Source of the DNA: Bifidobacterium sp. N4G05
Lineage (GTDB): Bacteria > Actinomycetota > Actinomycetes > Actinomycetales > Bifidobacteriaceae
Length of the DNA stretch: 64,000 nucleotides
Reading direction: 5' to 3'
Assembly: GCF_002742445.1 (NCBI RefSeq)
Contig: NZ_NJNQ01000004.1
Span: forward strand, 124,001 to 188,000
Shown here: piece after piece, positions 18,842 through 27,289 of the stretch
Layout of the letters: every line of letters starts with the position of its first letter
Position numbering within the stretch: the first letter of the stretch is position 1
Notes under the pieces: generated by a model
Seen by the model: only the letters and a program-made list of their open reading frames with translations
Database searches by the model: none
Told to the model about the DNA's origin: nothing
Program-made: the position numbers and the translations under genes

Positions 18842-19079
18842 CAATAGCGGTTCCAGTGTACCGAGAGGTGTCGGCGTTTATGTTTCCAAACCGTCTTTTT
18901 CACTGGGGCTCACAGTTTTATTCGGCATGGCGGCTTTTCTTGTACCACACCGTTCGCCCGGAGAGAAACCGACCGTATCTCGGCAAAAGCCGCTTTACAT
19001 AGGCATGCTGGTGGGTTTGCGTCGATTGCATTGGTTGAACAGTACTCACGGCAGCGCCGCCGTTACTCTCAGAAAACGA
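18842..19079. other. Gene-free stretch between nhaA leader and tRNA-Arg
   Basis: About 240 bp with no convincing coding frame. A frame at 18828-19148 on the plus strand runs into the tRNA complement and is spurious. I see no clear promoter or repeat in it. Confidence 0.5.
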
Positions 19080-19109
19080 AAGCCTCCCCCGCATTTCGCG
19101 AGGGAGGTT
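19080..19109 (-). terminator. Terminator after the tRNA-Arg pair
   Basis: On the minus strand AACCTCCCTCGC pairs with GCGGGGGAGGCTT through about 11 pairs including G-U, followed by TTCGTTTTC. It lies 5 bases after the first tRNA. Confidence 0.75.
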
Positions 19110-19113
19110 CATG

Positions 19114-19187
19114 TGCGCGAGACAGGATTCGAACCTGCGACCTGCTGATCCGTAGTCAGCTGCTCTAATCCGCTGGGCTACTCGCGC
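19114..19187 (-). tRNA. tRNA-Arg (ACG), second copy in transcription order
   Basis: 74-base cloverleaf. Acceptor arm GCGCGAG/CTCGCGC, anticodon stem GCTGA/TCAGC with loop CTACGGA giving anticodon ACG, T-loop GTTCGAATC and discriminator A. CCA is not encoded. It is identical to the tRNA 44 bases upstream in the transcript. Confidence 0.93.
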
Positions 19188-19231
19188 AACGTCATCTCAT
19201 TTGTTTATGCCACCTGATGACCGGTGGCCGG

Positions 19232-19305
19232 TGCGCGAGACAGGATTCGAACCTGCGACCTGCTGATCCGTAGTCAGCTGCTCTAATCCGCTGGGCTACT
19301 CGCGC
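19232..19305 (-). tRNA. tRNA-Arg (ACG), first copy in transcription order
   Basis: Same 74-base sequence and anticodon ACG as the neighbour at 19114. A weak promoter is possible on the minus strand, TTTGCT then 17 bases then TATCTT, around 19335-19363. The tandem identical pair is a recent local duplication. Confidence 0.93.
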
Positions 19306-19366
19306 AACGTTGCTTGTTTTCGGCAACTCGAATAAGATACACCCAAATGGCCGCGCAGCAAAATCT

Positions 19367-19465
19367 CGGCGTGTCGCACTTGTTTCCGCGGATTTCAGAT
19401 ATGGATTGCAATTGCGTAAAACCCTACGAAATCTGAAATCTTACGAATGTGTATGCGACACGCCG
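19367..19465. repeat. Nested imperfect hairpin between clpX and tRNA-Arg
   Basis: Outer arms CGGCGTGTCGCA (19367-19378) and TGCGACACGCCG (19454-19465) and inner arms GATTTCAGAT (19391-19400) and ATCTGAAATC (19431-19440) share the same centre, near 19416. Close to it lies the palindrome GCAATTGC. It starts 7 bp after the clpX stop, so it could end the clpX transcript, although it has no clear U-tract. Confidence 0.65.
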
Positions 19466-19471
19466 CAAACG

Positions 19472-20785
19472 CTACGCGGCGCGCCTGCGGGGAATCTCCT
19501 CCGTCGAAACCTTCAGCAGTTTCGGAGTGCCGGAGCCATTGACGGAAGCCTCATCCACCACCACTTCCGACACGCCGGTCATACTCGGCAGCTGGAACAT
19601 CGTATCTTCCAAGGTCTTCTCAATAATCGACCGCAAGCCGCGCGCTCCCGTACCCCTGCGAATCGACGTGGCCGCAATCTGCCGCACCGCATCCTCGGTG
19701 AACGTCAACGTCACCCCATCGATCGCAAACAACTTCTGATACTGCTTGACCAGCGCATTTTCCGGTTCGACCAGGATGCGCGCCAAATCATCCTCCGTAA
19801 GCTCCTCAAGCACGCTCACCACCGGCAATCTGCCGATGAATTCAGGCAATAAACCGAAATCGGCAAGATCGTCGGCCGAGGCCTGGGCAAGCAGCTCACG
19901 ATTCGGCACCTCGTGATCATGCCAGGCCGCACCAAATCCGCTTTCGCGAGCACCTAGGCGCTGTGCCACAATATCGGCGAGTCCAACGAAAGCACCACCG
20001 CAAATGAACAGAATGTCGCGGGTGTCGATCTGCACCGTCTCCATTTCCCGATGTTTGCGTGAACCTTCCACAGGCACGGAAGCCACAGTGCCTTCCAAAA
20101 TCTTCAGCAGGGCCTGCTGCACGCCCTCACCTGACACATCGCGCGTAATAGACGTGTTCTCGCCGCTTTTGCGCGCTATCTTGTCGATTTCGTCAATATA
20201 GATGATGCCCTGCTGCGCACGCGCCACATCGCCGTCAGCGGCCTGGATAAGGCGTTGCAGCACGGTTTCCACATCGTCACCCACATAACCGGCTTCGGTG
20301 AGCGTGGTGGCGTCAGCGATCACGAACGGCACGTTCATGACTTTCGCCAGCGTCTGCGCAAGATACGTCTTGCCCACACCGGTAGGTCCCAGCAGCAGAA
20401 TATTCGATTTGGCCACCTGCACGCCAGCCAACGGATCGTCGTTTTCGCGGGTTGCACGATCGCTTAATTCCGTGGATTCGTGCATTTCCATGTTGACGCG
20501 CTTGTAATGGTTGTATACAGCCACGGAAAGCGTACGTTTGGCTGACTCCTGCCCAACCACATAGTTGTCGAGATAGGCGCTGATCTGGGCCGGTTTCGGC
20601 AACTGCAACGTATTCAGCTGGGCATCCTTGACACGTTCTTCGGAAATGATGTCGACGCATAGCTCGATGCATTCGTCGCAAATGGCCGCGCCCGACCCGG
20701 TAACGAGCTTGCGTACCTGATTTTCCGTTTTACCGCAGAACGTGCATCGTGACACTTCGTCGTTATAGCTGACCACTCGTCCCAT
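19472..20785 (-). CDS. clpX: ATP-dependent Clp protease ATP-binding subunit ClpX
   Basis: AAA+ unfoldase that feeds substrates to ClpP, 437 residues. The N-terminal zinc domain has CTFCGK and CDECIELC. Walker A is GPTGVGKT, Walker [10 protein letters not shown], and the GYVGDDVE pore loop is present. The small AAA domain ends with [12 protein letters not shown]. The start at 20785 has AAAGGGG at good spacing; the in-frame ATG at 20815 has none. The usual LGF/IGF ClpP-binding loop probably lies near residues 250-280. clpP2 and clpP1 lie upstream on the same strand, but a terminator separates them. Confidence 0.92.
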   Translation of the reverse strand: MGRVVSYNDEVSRCTFCGKTENQVRKLVTGSGAAICDECIELCVDIISEERVKDAQLNTLQLPKPAQISAYLDNYVVGQESAKRTLSVAVYNHYKRVNMEMHESTELSDRATRENDDPLAGVQVAKSNILLLGPTGVGKTYLAQTLAKVMNVPFVIADATTLTEAGYVGDDVETVLQRLIQAADGDVARAQQGIIYIDEIDKIARKSGENTSITRDVSGEGVQQALLKILEGTVASVPVEGSRKHREMETVQIDTRDILFICGGAFVGLADIVAQRLGARESGFGAAWHDHEVPNRELLAQASADDLADFGLLPEFIGRLPVVSVLEELTEDDLARILVEPENALVKQYQKLFAIDGVTLTFTEDAVRQIAATSIRRGTGARGLRSIIEKTLEDTMFQLPSMTGVSEVVVDEASVNGSGTPKLLKVSTEEIPRRRAA

Positions 20786-20852
20786 TCGCACCCCTTTGTT
20801 TTTCGTACCTGCCATTGAACAACTGACGCCATGCGATCGTCATTGAAAACAC

Positions 20853-20883
20853 AATACCCCTGCCGACGCCTGGCAGGGGTATT
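20853..20883 (-). terminator. Terminator of clpP1P2
   Basis: AATACCCCTGCC pairs with GGCAGGGGTATT (12 bp, 7-base loop), followed on the minus strand by GTGTTTTC. It separates clpP2 from clpX. Confidence 0.85.
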
Positions 20884-20936
20884 GATTTGTGAAGATGCGC
20901 GACTCGACCTTCGGCCAAGATTGCCACAACAACCGT

Positions 20937-21638
20937 TCAGCCGCGATGTTCCAGCACCTCGTCGACGATGCCGTATTCCTTGGCCTCCGGAGCGGTCAGG
21001 AAGGTGTCAACCTCGATATCCTTGCGAATCTTCTCCACATCACGACCGGTATGTTTGGCCAGTGTATTTTCAAGCCATTCGCGCATACGCAGCATTTCCT
21101 TGGCCTGGATTTCAATTTCCGTGGCCTTGCCAAAACCCTGGTCGATGGCTGGCTGATGGATGAGCACGCGGGCATTTGGCAGCATCAGACGCTTGCCCTT
21201 GGCACCGGCTGCCAACAGGATGGCGGCCGCAGAAGCGGCCTGACCGAGGCACACGGTCTGCACGTCCGGCTTGATGTACTGCATGGTGTCATAGATGGCG
21301 GTCATGGCCGTCATGGATCCGCCCGGGGAATTGATGTACATCATCACATCGCGGTTCGGATCCTGGCTTTCGAGCACCAACAGCTGGGCCATGATGTCAT
21401 CGGCGGAAGTGTCATCGACCTGCACGCCCATGAAGATGATGCGGTCTTCAAACAGACGGGTGTACGGATCCTGCCTTTTGAAACCGTACGGGGTCTTTTC
21501 TTCGAACTGCGGCAAAACGTAGCGGTTCTGCGGCGCGAAAGCTGCTTCGCGAGCAGCCGCCGCCTGGAATCCGACCACTCCGGCCGGACCCGCAAGTCGC
21601 TCTGCTCGGGCTACGAACTGGGATTCTTCGCTTGCCAT
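20937..21638 (-). CDS. clpP2: ATP-dependent Clp protease proteolytic subunit, long form (ClpP2)
   Basis: Serine peptidase subunit, 233 residues, about 30 longer at the N-terminus than ClpP1. The catalytic Ser lies in GQAASAAAIL and His in VLIHQPA; the Asp follows in the RDVEKIRKDIE region. INSPGGSM is the oxyanion/strand motif. The start at 21638 is favoured by GGGAGA six bases upstream, within the clpP1 stop region. It begins 2 bases after the clpP1 stop, so the two subunits are translationally coupled and probably form a mixed tetradecamer, as in other actinobacteria. Confidence 0.92.
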   Translation of the reverse strand: MASEESQFVARAERLAGPAGVVGFQAAAAREAAFAPQNRYVLPQFEEKTPYGFKRQDPYTRLFEDRIIFMGVQVDDTSADDIMAQLLVLESQDPNRDVMMYINSPGGSMTAMTAIYDTMQYIKPDVQTVCLGQAASAAAILLAAGAKGKRLMLPNARVLIHQPAIDQGFGKATEIEIQAKEMLRMREWLENTLAKHTGRDVEKIRKDIEVDTFLTAPEAKEYGIVDEVLEHRG

Positions 21639-21640
21639 GT

Positions 21641-22261
21641 TCACTCTCCCTTGGTGGCGTTCATCGTGTCGTGCGTGGAGACGAGCTTGTCCACAAAGCC
21701 ATATTCCAACGCTTCCTGCGCAGTGAACCAGTGGTCGTACTCGTTGTCGCGGTAGATTTCCTCAACCGTGTGGCCGGTCTGCTCAGCCGTCAGTTCGCTC
21801 ATGGTCTTCTTCATGTCCATGATCAGCTCGGCGTTGATACGCACGTCGGTTGCGGTACCGCCGATGCCGCCGGAAGGCTGGTGCATGAGCACGCGGGCGT
21901 GGGATGTCAGGAACCTCTTGCCCTTAGTGCCGGAGCTCAGCAGGAACTGGCCCATGGATGCGCACATACCCAGGCCAACGGTCGCCACGTCAGGCTCGAT
22001 GAGCTGCATGGTGTCGTAAATGGCCATACCTGCGGTGATGGATCCTCCCGGAGAATTGATGTACAGCCAAATATCCTTCTTCGGATCTTCGGCGGCCAAC
22101 ATCAGCATCTGCGCGCAAATGCGGTTGGCCATCTCATCTTTGACTTCCTCGCCCATCCAGATGATGCGGTCTTTCAGCAGACGGTTGAAAATCGGATCGG
22201 CGGGCCCTGCCGGCATGTCTTCGCCGGCCATGACGGGCAGAGGTGCACTGAAGTTGCTCAC
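21641..22261 (-). CDS. clpP1: ATP-dependent Clp protease proteolytic subunit ClpP1
   Basis: Serine peptidase subunit, 206 residues. Catalytic Ser in [10 protein letters not shown], His in VLMHQPSGG, and Asp in the [10 protein letters not shown] region. INSPGGSI is present. The start is a GTG at 22261 with AAGGAGA five bases upstream; the first ATG (22231) has no ribosome site. A promoter lies 23-51 bases upstream, and its -35 is covered by a 12-bp palindrome, probably the operator of a ClgR-like regulator. clpP2 follows directly. Confidence 0.92.
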   Translation of the reverse strand: MSNFSAPLPVMAGEDMPAGPADPIFNRLLKDRIIWMGEEVKDEMANRICAQMLMLAAEDPKKDIWLYINSPGGSITAGMAIYDTMQLIEPDVATVGLGMCASMGQFLLSSGTKGKRFLTSHARVLMHQPSGGIGGTATDVRINAELIMDMKKTMSELTAEQTGHTVEEIYRDNEYDHWFTAQEALEYGFVDKLVSTHDTMNATKGE

Positions 22262-22283
22262 CTTGTCTCCTTTTCCTGTGTTC

Positions 22284-22315
22284 TCTATAGCTTCACAGCC
22301 TACCGCTTCGAAGCG
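22284..22315 (-). promoter_or_regulatory. clpP1P2 promoter with palindromic operator
   Basis: On the minus strand TTCGAA (22312-22307), a 17-base spacer and TATAGA (22289-22284) form a promoter. The -35 sits inside the perfect palindrome CGCTTCGAAGCG (22304-22315). ClgR activates clp genes in actinobacteria including bifidobacteria; the match to a ClgR box is only partial. Confidence 0.55.
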
Positions 22316-22391
22316 ACTGGGAACGAAATTGCGCTGACAGTGGAGTCTTCGTGCACCTCGATATGCGTCTTTGAGGGACTGCTTGACGAAC

Positions 22392-24050
22392 TTACTTGAC
22401 GATGGTGTTGTATTCAGGAACGCCCATATAGTTGTAGTTCACTTCCACACCTTTGGTCGAAGCCGCGGTCACGTTGGTATACCACAAAGGAATCACCGGC
22501 AGATCCTTCAGCAACACACGCTCGCTCTGCTGGTACAGGCTCACGGCCTTGTCCAGATCGGTTTCGGCCGCAGCCTGATCAATCAGCGCATCGAATTCAA
22601 CACTCTTGTAATCGCCGTTGTTCAGTCCCTTGCCATCCGCGGCCAAAGAATCATATGCCTGCACCAAGTAGCCTTCCGGATGCGGATAGTCTGACTGCAT
22701 GCCCGACTTGAACGCCGCATCGATGGTGCGCTCCTGAATGGCGCTCCTCAGCTCTTTGGACGTGGCGAATGGGTAACTTTCAGCATCGATACCAAGAGCG
22801 TTGCGAATGGAATGGACCGCAGCCTCCACCCATTCCTTGTCGGTGCCATCGGCGCTGTATGCGATGCGGAACGTTCCGCTCCATGGCGAAATCGCATCCG
22901 CCTTCGCCCACAATCCCTTGGCTTTCGCCTCATCGTACGTAAGCACGCCATCAGCGTCAAGATCTGTATCGTATCCCTTGATCACGGGAGCGAGGAAATC
23001 GGCGGCGGGCGTCACGGTACCGCCGAAAATCGAGCCAGCGATGTTCTTACGATCGATGGCATGCGCGATGGCCTGACGGCGATACTTGCCTTCCTCACCT
23101 TGGAAATGCTTGAGATTCTGTGAAATCGTAAATGCTGAGAACGACGGACCGGGCTTGCTGACGGCGGTGATGTTCTTTTCGTTCTGATAGGTTTTCATCG
23201 CGGAGGTAGGAATGGAATCGAGCACGTCAAGATTGCCTGCCAGCAGATCCGAATAGGCCGCGTCAAGGCTTTGATACACCTTGAAATCGATGCCTGCGTT
23301 CTTGACTTCGCGCGGCCCCTTGTAGGAGTCGTCTTTTTCAAGAATGATTTCTTCGCCGCTTTTGTACGCCTTCAGCTTGTACGGACCGTTGCCAATCGGT
23401 TTTTGCCCGTATTCCTTGGGGTTTTTGATAACTTCGGACGGCATGGGCAAGAAGGCGATGTCTCCGATTTTGTACAGGAACGCCGAGTTCGACGCTGTGA
23501 GCTTGACCTTCAGCGTGGTGTCGTCGACCACGGTAAGGCCGGATAGCTGCGCGGTTTTGGAGCCTTCAGCATCCTGCAGCTCATCGTAGCCCTGAATGTC
23601 TTCGAAAATGGAGGCTCCCACCTGTCCGTTGGCCGCGTTGGCCGCGAACGACCAGCTTTTCGCATACGTGTCGGCGGTGATCTTCTCACCATTGGAGAAG
23701 GTCAAATTCGGCTTGAGCACGATGGTGTATTCGGAAGCGTCATCATTTGGCGTGATCGATTCGGCTTCGACCAGTATTTCATTGCCTTCCGCATCGAATG
23801 TGACCAGACCGTCGTACAGTTGGCTGACGATCTTCCAGCCGGACATGTCGCTGGTATCGCTTGGCAGCAGACCGTTCGACGGTTCCGTAACGTTGACGCT
23901 GACCACCTTATCGGCACTGGCGACTTCGGTTACGGTATCTTTCGCTCCCACGGATCCGCAGCCCACAAGCAGCGCGACGATGGAAAGCGCTGCCGCGATT
24001 GACTTGATCAGACCGGCGGTAATGCTGCTACGCGGACGTTGATTGTTCAT
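22392..24050 (-). CDS. Family 5 extracellular solute-binding lipoprotein (peptide type)
   Basis: Membrane-anchored binding protein of an ABC importer, 552 residues. The signal peptide ends in the lipobox LLVGC. The mature chain shows the OppA/DppA pattern: [47 protein letters not shown] and [16 protein letters not shown]. The start at 24050 has GAGAGGA upstream; a longer frame to 24083 is less likely. No permease or ATPase gene is adjacent, so it is an orphan binding protein that must share a transporter encoded elsewhere. Oligopeptides are the likely ligand. Confidence 0.88.
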   Translation of the reverse strand: MNNQRPRSSITAGLIKSIAAALSIVALLVGCGSVGAKDTVTEVASADKVVSVNVTEPSNGLLPSDTSDMSGWKIVSQLYDGLVTFDAEGNEILVEAESITPNDDASEYTIVLKPNLTFSNGEKITADTYAKSWSFAANAANGQVGASIFEDIQGYDELQDAEGSKTAQLSGLTVVDDTTLKVKLTASNSAFLYKIGDIAFLPMPSEVIKNPKEYGQKPIGNGPYKLKAYKSGEEIILEKDDSYKGPREVKNAGIDFKVYQSLDAAYSDLLAGNLDVLDSIPTSAMKTYQNEKNITAVSKPGPSFSAFTISQNLKHFQGEEGKYRRQAIAHAIDRKNIAGSIFGGTVTPAADFLAPVIKGYDTDLDADGVLTYDEAKAKGLWAKADAISPWSGTFRIAYSADGTDKEWVEAAVHSIRNALGIDAESYPFATSKELRSAIQERTIDAAFKSGMQSDYPHPEGYLVQAYDSLAADGKGLNNGDYKSVEFDALIDQAAAETDLDKAVSLYQQSERVLLKDLPVIPLWYTNVTAASTKGVEVNYNYMGVPEYNTIVK

Positions 24051-24149
24051 TGCTGTCCTCTCGATAAATGGTAGAGACAGCATAACAAGCCGGCATTTCC
24101 TAACGCAGCGCTTTCCTCACATTATGCTACAGGCTTTTTCTATAGCCGG

Positions 24150-25661
24150 CTATTTACGTTTTGCGCCGATTCGGAATGCCGCAATCAGACAGCAGATGGC
24201 TACGGAGACAATGGCAATCATCATGGCGAACGTCCAACTTCCGCCGACGGCTGTGGCATGACGGAACGCATCACTGACCTCTTCGCCCGAACCGGCCTGA
24301 GCCACCGACAGAATCGTGGAAAAGAGTGCTGTACCGGCGGCACCACCAAACTGCAGGCAGGTATTGAACACCGCATTGCCGTCCGGCATGAACTGAGGCG
24401 CGATATTGCGTAACGCATTGGTCATGATATTGGAAAAACCGAGCGAATAACCAAGTCCGAAAATGAAGTAGAAACCAGCAAGCGTGACGGGTGTCAGTCG
24501 CATGGAAAATACCAGCAGCAGAATCGGCCCGCAAATCGCGGCGAAAAACGCGCCGAGAATCGGACGTACCGGTCCGAAACGGTCATACAGCATACCGCCA
24601 ACCGGTGCGAAGAACGCACCGATCAAAGCGCCGGGCAACACCAAAGCACCGGCGAGGAACGCGCTGGTGCCCAACGAAAGCTGCGCCACATTGGTGATCA
24701 CATAGCCAAAACCAATGCCGACGATCGGCAGCAGCATATAGGCGACCAAATGCAACAACACCATCGGATCACGTAGCCATCCCAAACGAATCAGTGGCGA
24801 GAACGAACGCTTCGACGACCAGCCGAAGAACAACAGCGAACCCAACCCAACTATCAGACTCACCACGGCGAACACCGCCGACACCGTGGCGCTACTGCCG
24901 GCAACCGCAGCGCTGACCGCAACACCAGCCTGATTCAGGAACATCACCAATCCGCACAGCGCAAGCACAATCGAAACAAACTGCAACGGATTGAGACGCG
25001 CTTCTTCCGTCGGACGATGCTGTTCGATGCATTTCAAACCGACAGGCAGCGAAATCAGCAGAATAACCGGAATGACGATTACGAAAATCGCACGCCATGG
25101 CAGAATACTCGACACCGCGCCGCCCACGGTCGGTCCAATTGCCGGAGCCACAGTAATGACCAGCGAGCCAACGCCCATCAATCGTCCGACCTTGCTCTTT
25201 GGCGACTGCTCAAGAATGATGTTGATCATCAGCGGCGTGGCCACACCGGAACCCATGCCTTGAATCACGCGGGCGGTGAGAATGACCGGGAACGCATGGC
25301 CGACGATCATGATCAACGAACCGAGCACCGCAAGCGACACCGCGGCAAGGAACAGCGTGCGATGCTTGAACCGACGGTTGAGGTACGACGACAACGGCAT
25401 GGTTGCGGCCACCACCAGCAGATAGATGGTGGTGATCCATTGCACAGTTGCGGTATCGACGTTGAATTCCCGCATAAGTTGCGGGAACAGTACCGTCATG
25501 ACGGTTTCGGTGAGAATGCCAATGAAGGCGAGGGAGCCGACCGCCACAATCGCTCCGATGAGTTTGCCGGGGATGCGTTCGTCTGGCATTTTTCTGACGT
25601 TTTCGCTACTGTTTCGACTGATATGGCTGGTGGTTTCGAGCGTTGTATTCCGTTCTTGCAT
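24150..25661 (-). CDS. MFS transporter, DHA2 (EmrB/QacA) family
   Basis: Drug:proton antiporter-like exporter, about 503 residues and 14 predicted helices. Motif C is present as GSLVITVAPAIGPTVGG, and the helix 4 arginine lies in LTARVIQGMGSG. The start at 25661 has GGAAAG six bases upstream; in-frame ATGs at 25694 and 25730 lack ribosome sites. A clear promoter lies at 25759-25787, with repeated ATTCTTCGTTG sequences over it, which suggests control by a local or distant repressor. No regulator gene is adjacent. Substrate unknown. Confidence 0.85.
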   Translation of the reverse strand: MQERNTTLETTSHISRNSSENVRKMPDERIPGKLIGAIVAVGSLAFIGILTETVMTVLFPQLMREFNVDTATVQWITTIYLLVVAATMPLSSYLNRRFKHRTLFLAAVSLAVLGSLIMIVGHAFPVILTARVIQGMGSGVATPLMINIILEQSPKSKVGRLMGVGSLVITVAPAIGPTVGGAVSSILPWRAIFVIVIPVILLISLPVGLKCIEQHRPTEEARLNPLQFVSIVLALCGLVMFLNQAGVAVSAAVAGSSATVSAVFAVVSLIVGLGSLLFFGWSSKRSFSPLIRLGWLRDPMVLLHLVAYMLLPIVGIGFGYVITNVAQLSLGTSAFLAGALVLPGALIGAFFAPVGGMLYDRFGPVRPILGAFFAAICGPILLLVFSMRLTPVTLAGFYFIFGLGYSLGFSNIMTNALRNIAPQFMPDGNAVFNTCLQFGGAAGTALFSTILSVAQAGSGEEVSDAFRHATAVGGSWTFAMMIAIVSVAICCLIAAFRIGAKRK

Positions 25662-25749
25662 AATCACTTTCCGCGCACTTTTTCCTGCGGCCATGTGCGA
25701 CGCCGCGATTGACGCATGGGCCTTGCTCATAGCAAGCAAGCATCAACCC

Positions 25750-25795
25750 CAACGAAGAATTTTAGCGGACCCCTAGTCCAACGGCAACGAAGAAT
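25750..25795 (-). promoter_or_regulatory. Promoter of the MFS exporter with direct repeats
   Basis: Minus strand TTGCCG (25787-25782), 17-base spacer, TAAAAT (25764-25759). The 11-mer ATTCTTCGTTG occurs twice, at 25795-25785 over the -35 and at 25760-25750 just after the -10. Confidence 0.6.
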
Positions 25796-25811
25796 GAGAA
25801 CTGACACCACA

Positions 25812-27206
25812 CTAGGCTCGATCAGAGTCACCGGTTTGACCACCATCCTTCTCATGCAGGATTTTGCGAATTTTCTCCAATCTCGGTTTGATCTCATGCT
25901 CGTAACCGCGATCGTTCGGATGGTAATATTCCCGCCCTACCAGCTCGTCCGGCATGTATTGCTGCGGAGCTACGGCTCCTGGCCAATCGTGCGCGTACCG
26001 ATACCCCTCATGATTGCCCCAACTTTTCATCAGGGCGGTCGGCGCATTCCTCAAATGCAATGGCACTTGACCGATCAATCCCGCGTCCACATCGGCGAGC
26101 GCACTGTTGATGGCGTTGTAGCTGGCATTCGACTTCGGAGCGGTGGCAACGGCGAGCGCGGCTTCCGCGAGAATGATGCGCGCCTCGGGCATGCCGATCA
26201 TGGCCACGGCTTGTGCCGCCGCGACGGTGACCTGCAGTATCTGCGGAGCCGCCATACCGACTTCCTCGGAAGCTGCGATCATAATGCGCCGTGCGATGAA
26301 TCGCGGATCCTCGCCCGCGCGCAACATCCGTGCCAGGTAGTGCATGGTAGCGTCCGGGTCGGATCCACGCATGGATTTGATGAATGCGGAGATCACGTCG
26401 TAATGGTCGTCGCCGTCTTTGTCGTAGCGCACGGTGGCCACGTCCATGACCTGCGACACCACGTCGGGAGTGATGATCGGCCGTTTCGCGCCTTTTTTGC
26501 GTGCCTTGTCTCCGGTGAGCGCCCCTGCGGCGGCTTCAAGGATCGTCAATGTTTTTCGTGCGTCACCTCCGGCCATGCGCACGATTTCGTCAACGGCTTC
26601 GTCGTTGATTTTGACTTCGCTTTTAAGTCCACGCTCGCTTTCGATGGCCCTGTTGATGAGCGTTTTCAGGTCGTCGGGTTCCAGCGATTCGAGTTTGACG
26701 ACCACGGATCGGCTCAACAGCGGTTTGATGACCGAGAAGCTTGGATTTTCCGTGGTGGCCGCAATGAAGGTGACGTCACGGTTTTCCACGCTTGGCAGCA
26801 ATGCGTCTTGCTGCGATTTGGAGAACCGGTGCACCTCGTCGATGAACAGTACCGTTTCCTTGCCTTCCGCGACAAGACGGTCATGGGCTCGTCTGAGCAC
26901 GTCCCGCACGTCCTTGACGCCGGAGGTGACTGCGGAAAGCTCTTCGAAGACTCGACCGGATTGTTTGGCCACAATATAGGCGAGCGTGGTTTTGCCGACC
27001 CCTGGAGGTCCGAACAGAATAATGGAGCTCGGTGCCGTCAGCGAGCCTTTGGACGCCGGATTGGCGAGCCTGCGCAGAGGAGAGCCCTGCCCTAACACCC
27101 GCGACTGGCCCACCACTTCGTCCACGCTCGACGGACGCATGCGCACGGCCAGCGGACGCGTCATGTCTTCGGGAGCGTCCATCGCGCCAAACAAATCCTC
27201 AGTCAT
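25812..27206 (-). CDS. rarA: Replication-associated recombination protein A (RarA/MgsA)
   Basis: AAA+ ATPase related to clamp loaders that acts at stalled replication forks, 464 residues. Walker A is GPPGVGKTT, Walker B LFIDEVHRF, and sensor/arginine-finger stretches include TTENPSFSVIKPLLSR. The C-terminal MgsA tetramerisation region (IRGSDPDA-like SMRGSDPDATMHYLARML) is intact. The ATG at 27206 lies 7 bases after a TACAGT -10, so the mRNA may be leaderless. The -35 position overlaps a perfect LexA box shared with the divergent helicase gene. Confidence 0.9.
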   Translation of the reverse strand: MTEDLFGAMDAPEDMTRPLAVRMRPSSVDEVVGQSRVLGQGSPLRRLANPASKGSLTAPSSIILFGPPGVGKTTLAYIVAKQSGRVFEELSAVTSGVKDVRDVLRRAHDRLVAEGKETVLFIDEVHRFSKSQQDALLPSVENRDVTFIAATTENPSFSVIKPLLSRSVVVKLESLEPDDLKTLINRAIESERGLKSEVKINDEAVDEIVRMAGGDARKTLTILEAAAGALTGDKARKKGAKRPIITPDVVSQVMDVATVRYDKDGDDHYDVISAFIKSMRGSDPDATMHYLARMLRAGEDPRFIARRIMIAASEEVGMAAPQILQVTVAAAQAVAMIGMPEARIILAEAALAVATAPKSNASYNAINSALADVDAGLIGQVPLHLRNAPTALMKSWGNHEGYRYAHDWPGAVAPQQYMPDELVGREYYHPNDRGYEHEIKPRLEKIRKILHEKDGGQTGDSDRA

Positions 27207-27213
27207 AACTTCT

Positions 27214-27219
27214 ACTGTA
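27214..27219 (-). promoter_or_regulatory. -10 element of rarA (leaderless architecture)
   Basis: TACAGT on the minus strand is followed by 7 bases and the rarA ATG, which puts the expected transcription start at or next to the start codon. Confidence 0.5.
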
Positions 27220-27238
27220 CCGCAACATACGCAGTAAT

Positions 27239-27254
27239 TCGAACACACGTTCGA
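27239..27254. promoter_or_regulatory. LexA (SOS) box between rarA and the helicase gene
   Basis: TCGAACACACGTTCGA is a perfect match to the Gram-positive/actinobacterial LexA consensus CGAACRNRYGTTCG with an extra matching base on each side. It overlaps the expected -35 of rarA and abuts that of the divergent helicase, so LexA could repress both. Confidence 0.8.
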
Positions 27255-27276
27255 CGTTCGAGTTCATGCCAGACGG

Positions 27277-27282
27277 TAGACT
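27277..27282 (+). promoter_or_regulatory. -10 element of the DUF3516 helicase gene (leaderless architecture)
   Basis: TAGACT is followed by 7 bases and the ATG at 27290. No Shine-Dalgarno is present. Confidence 0.45.
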
Positions 27283-27289
27283 GGCAATC

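Noticed and set aside
18828..19148. 106-codon frame ending in VRETGFEPATC
   Set aside because: That ending is the well-known artefact of translating the complement of a tRNA gene; no ribosome site or family resemblance.
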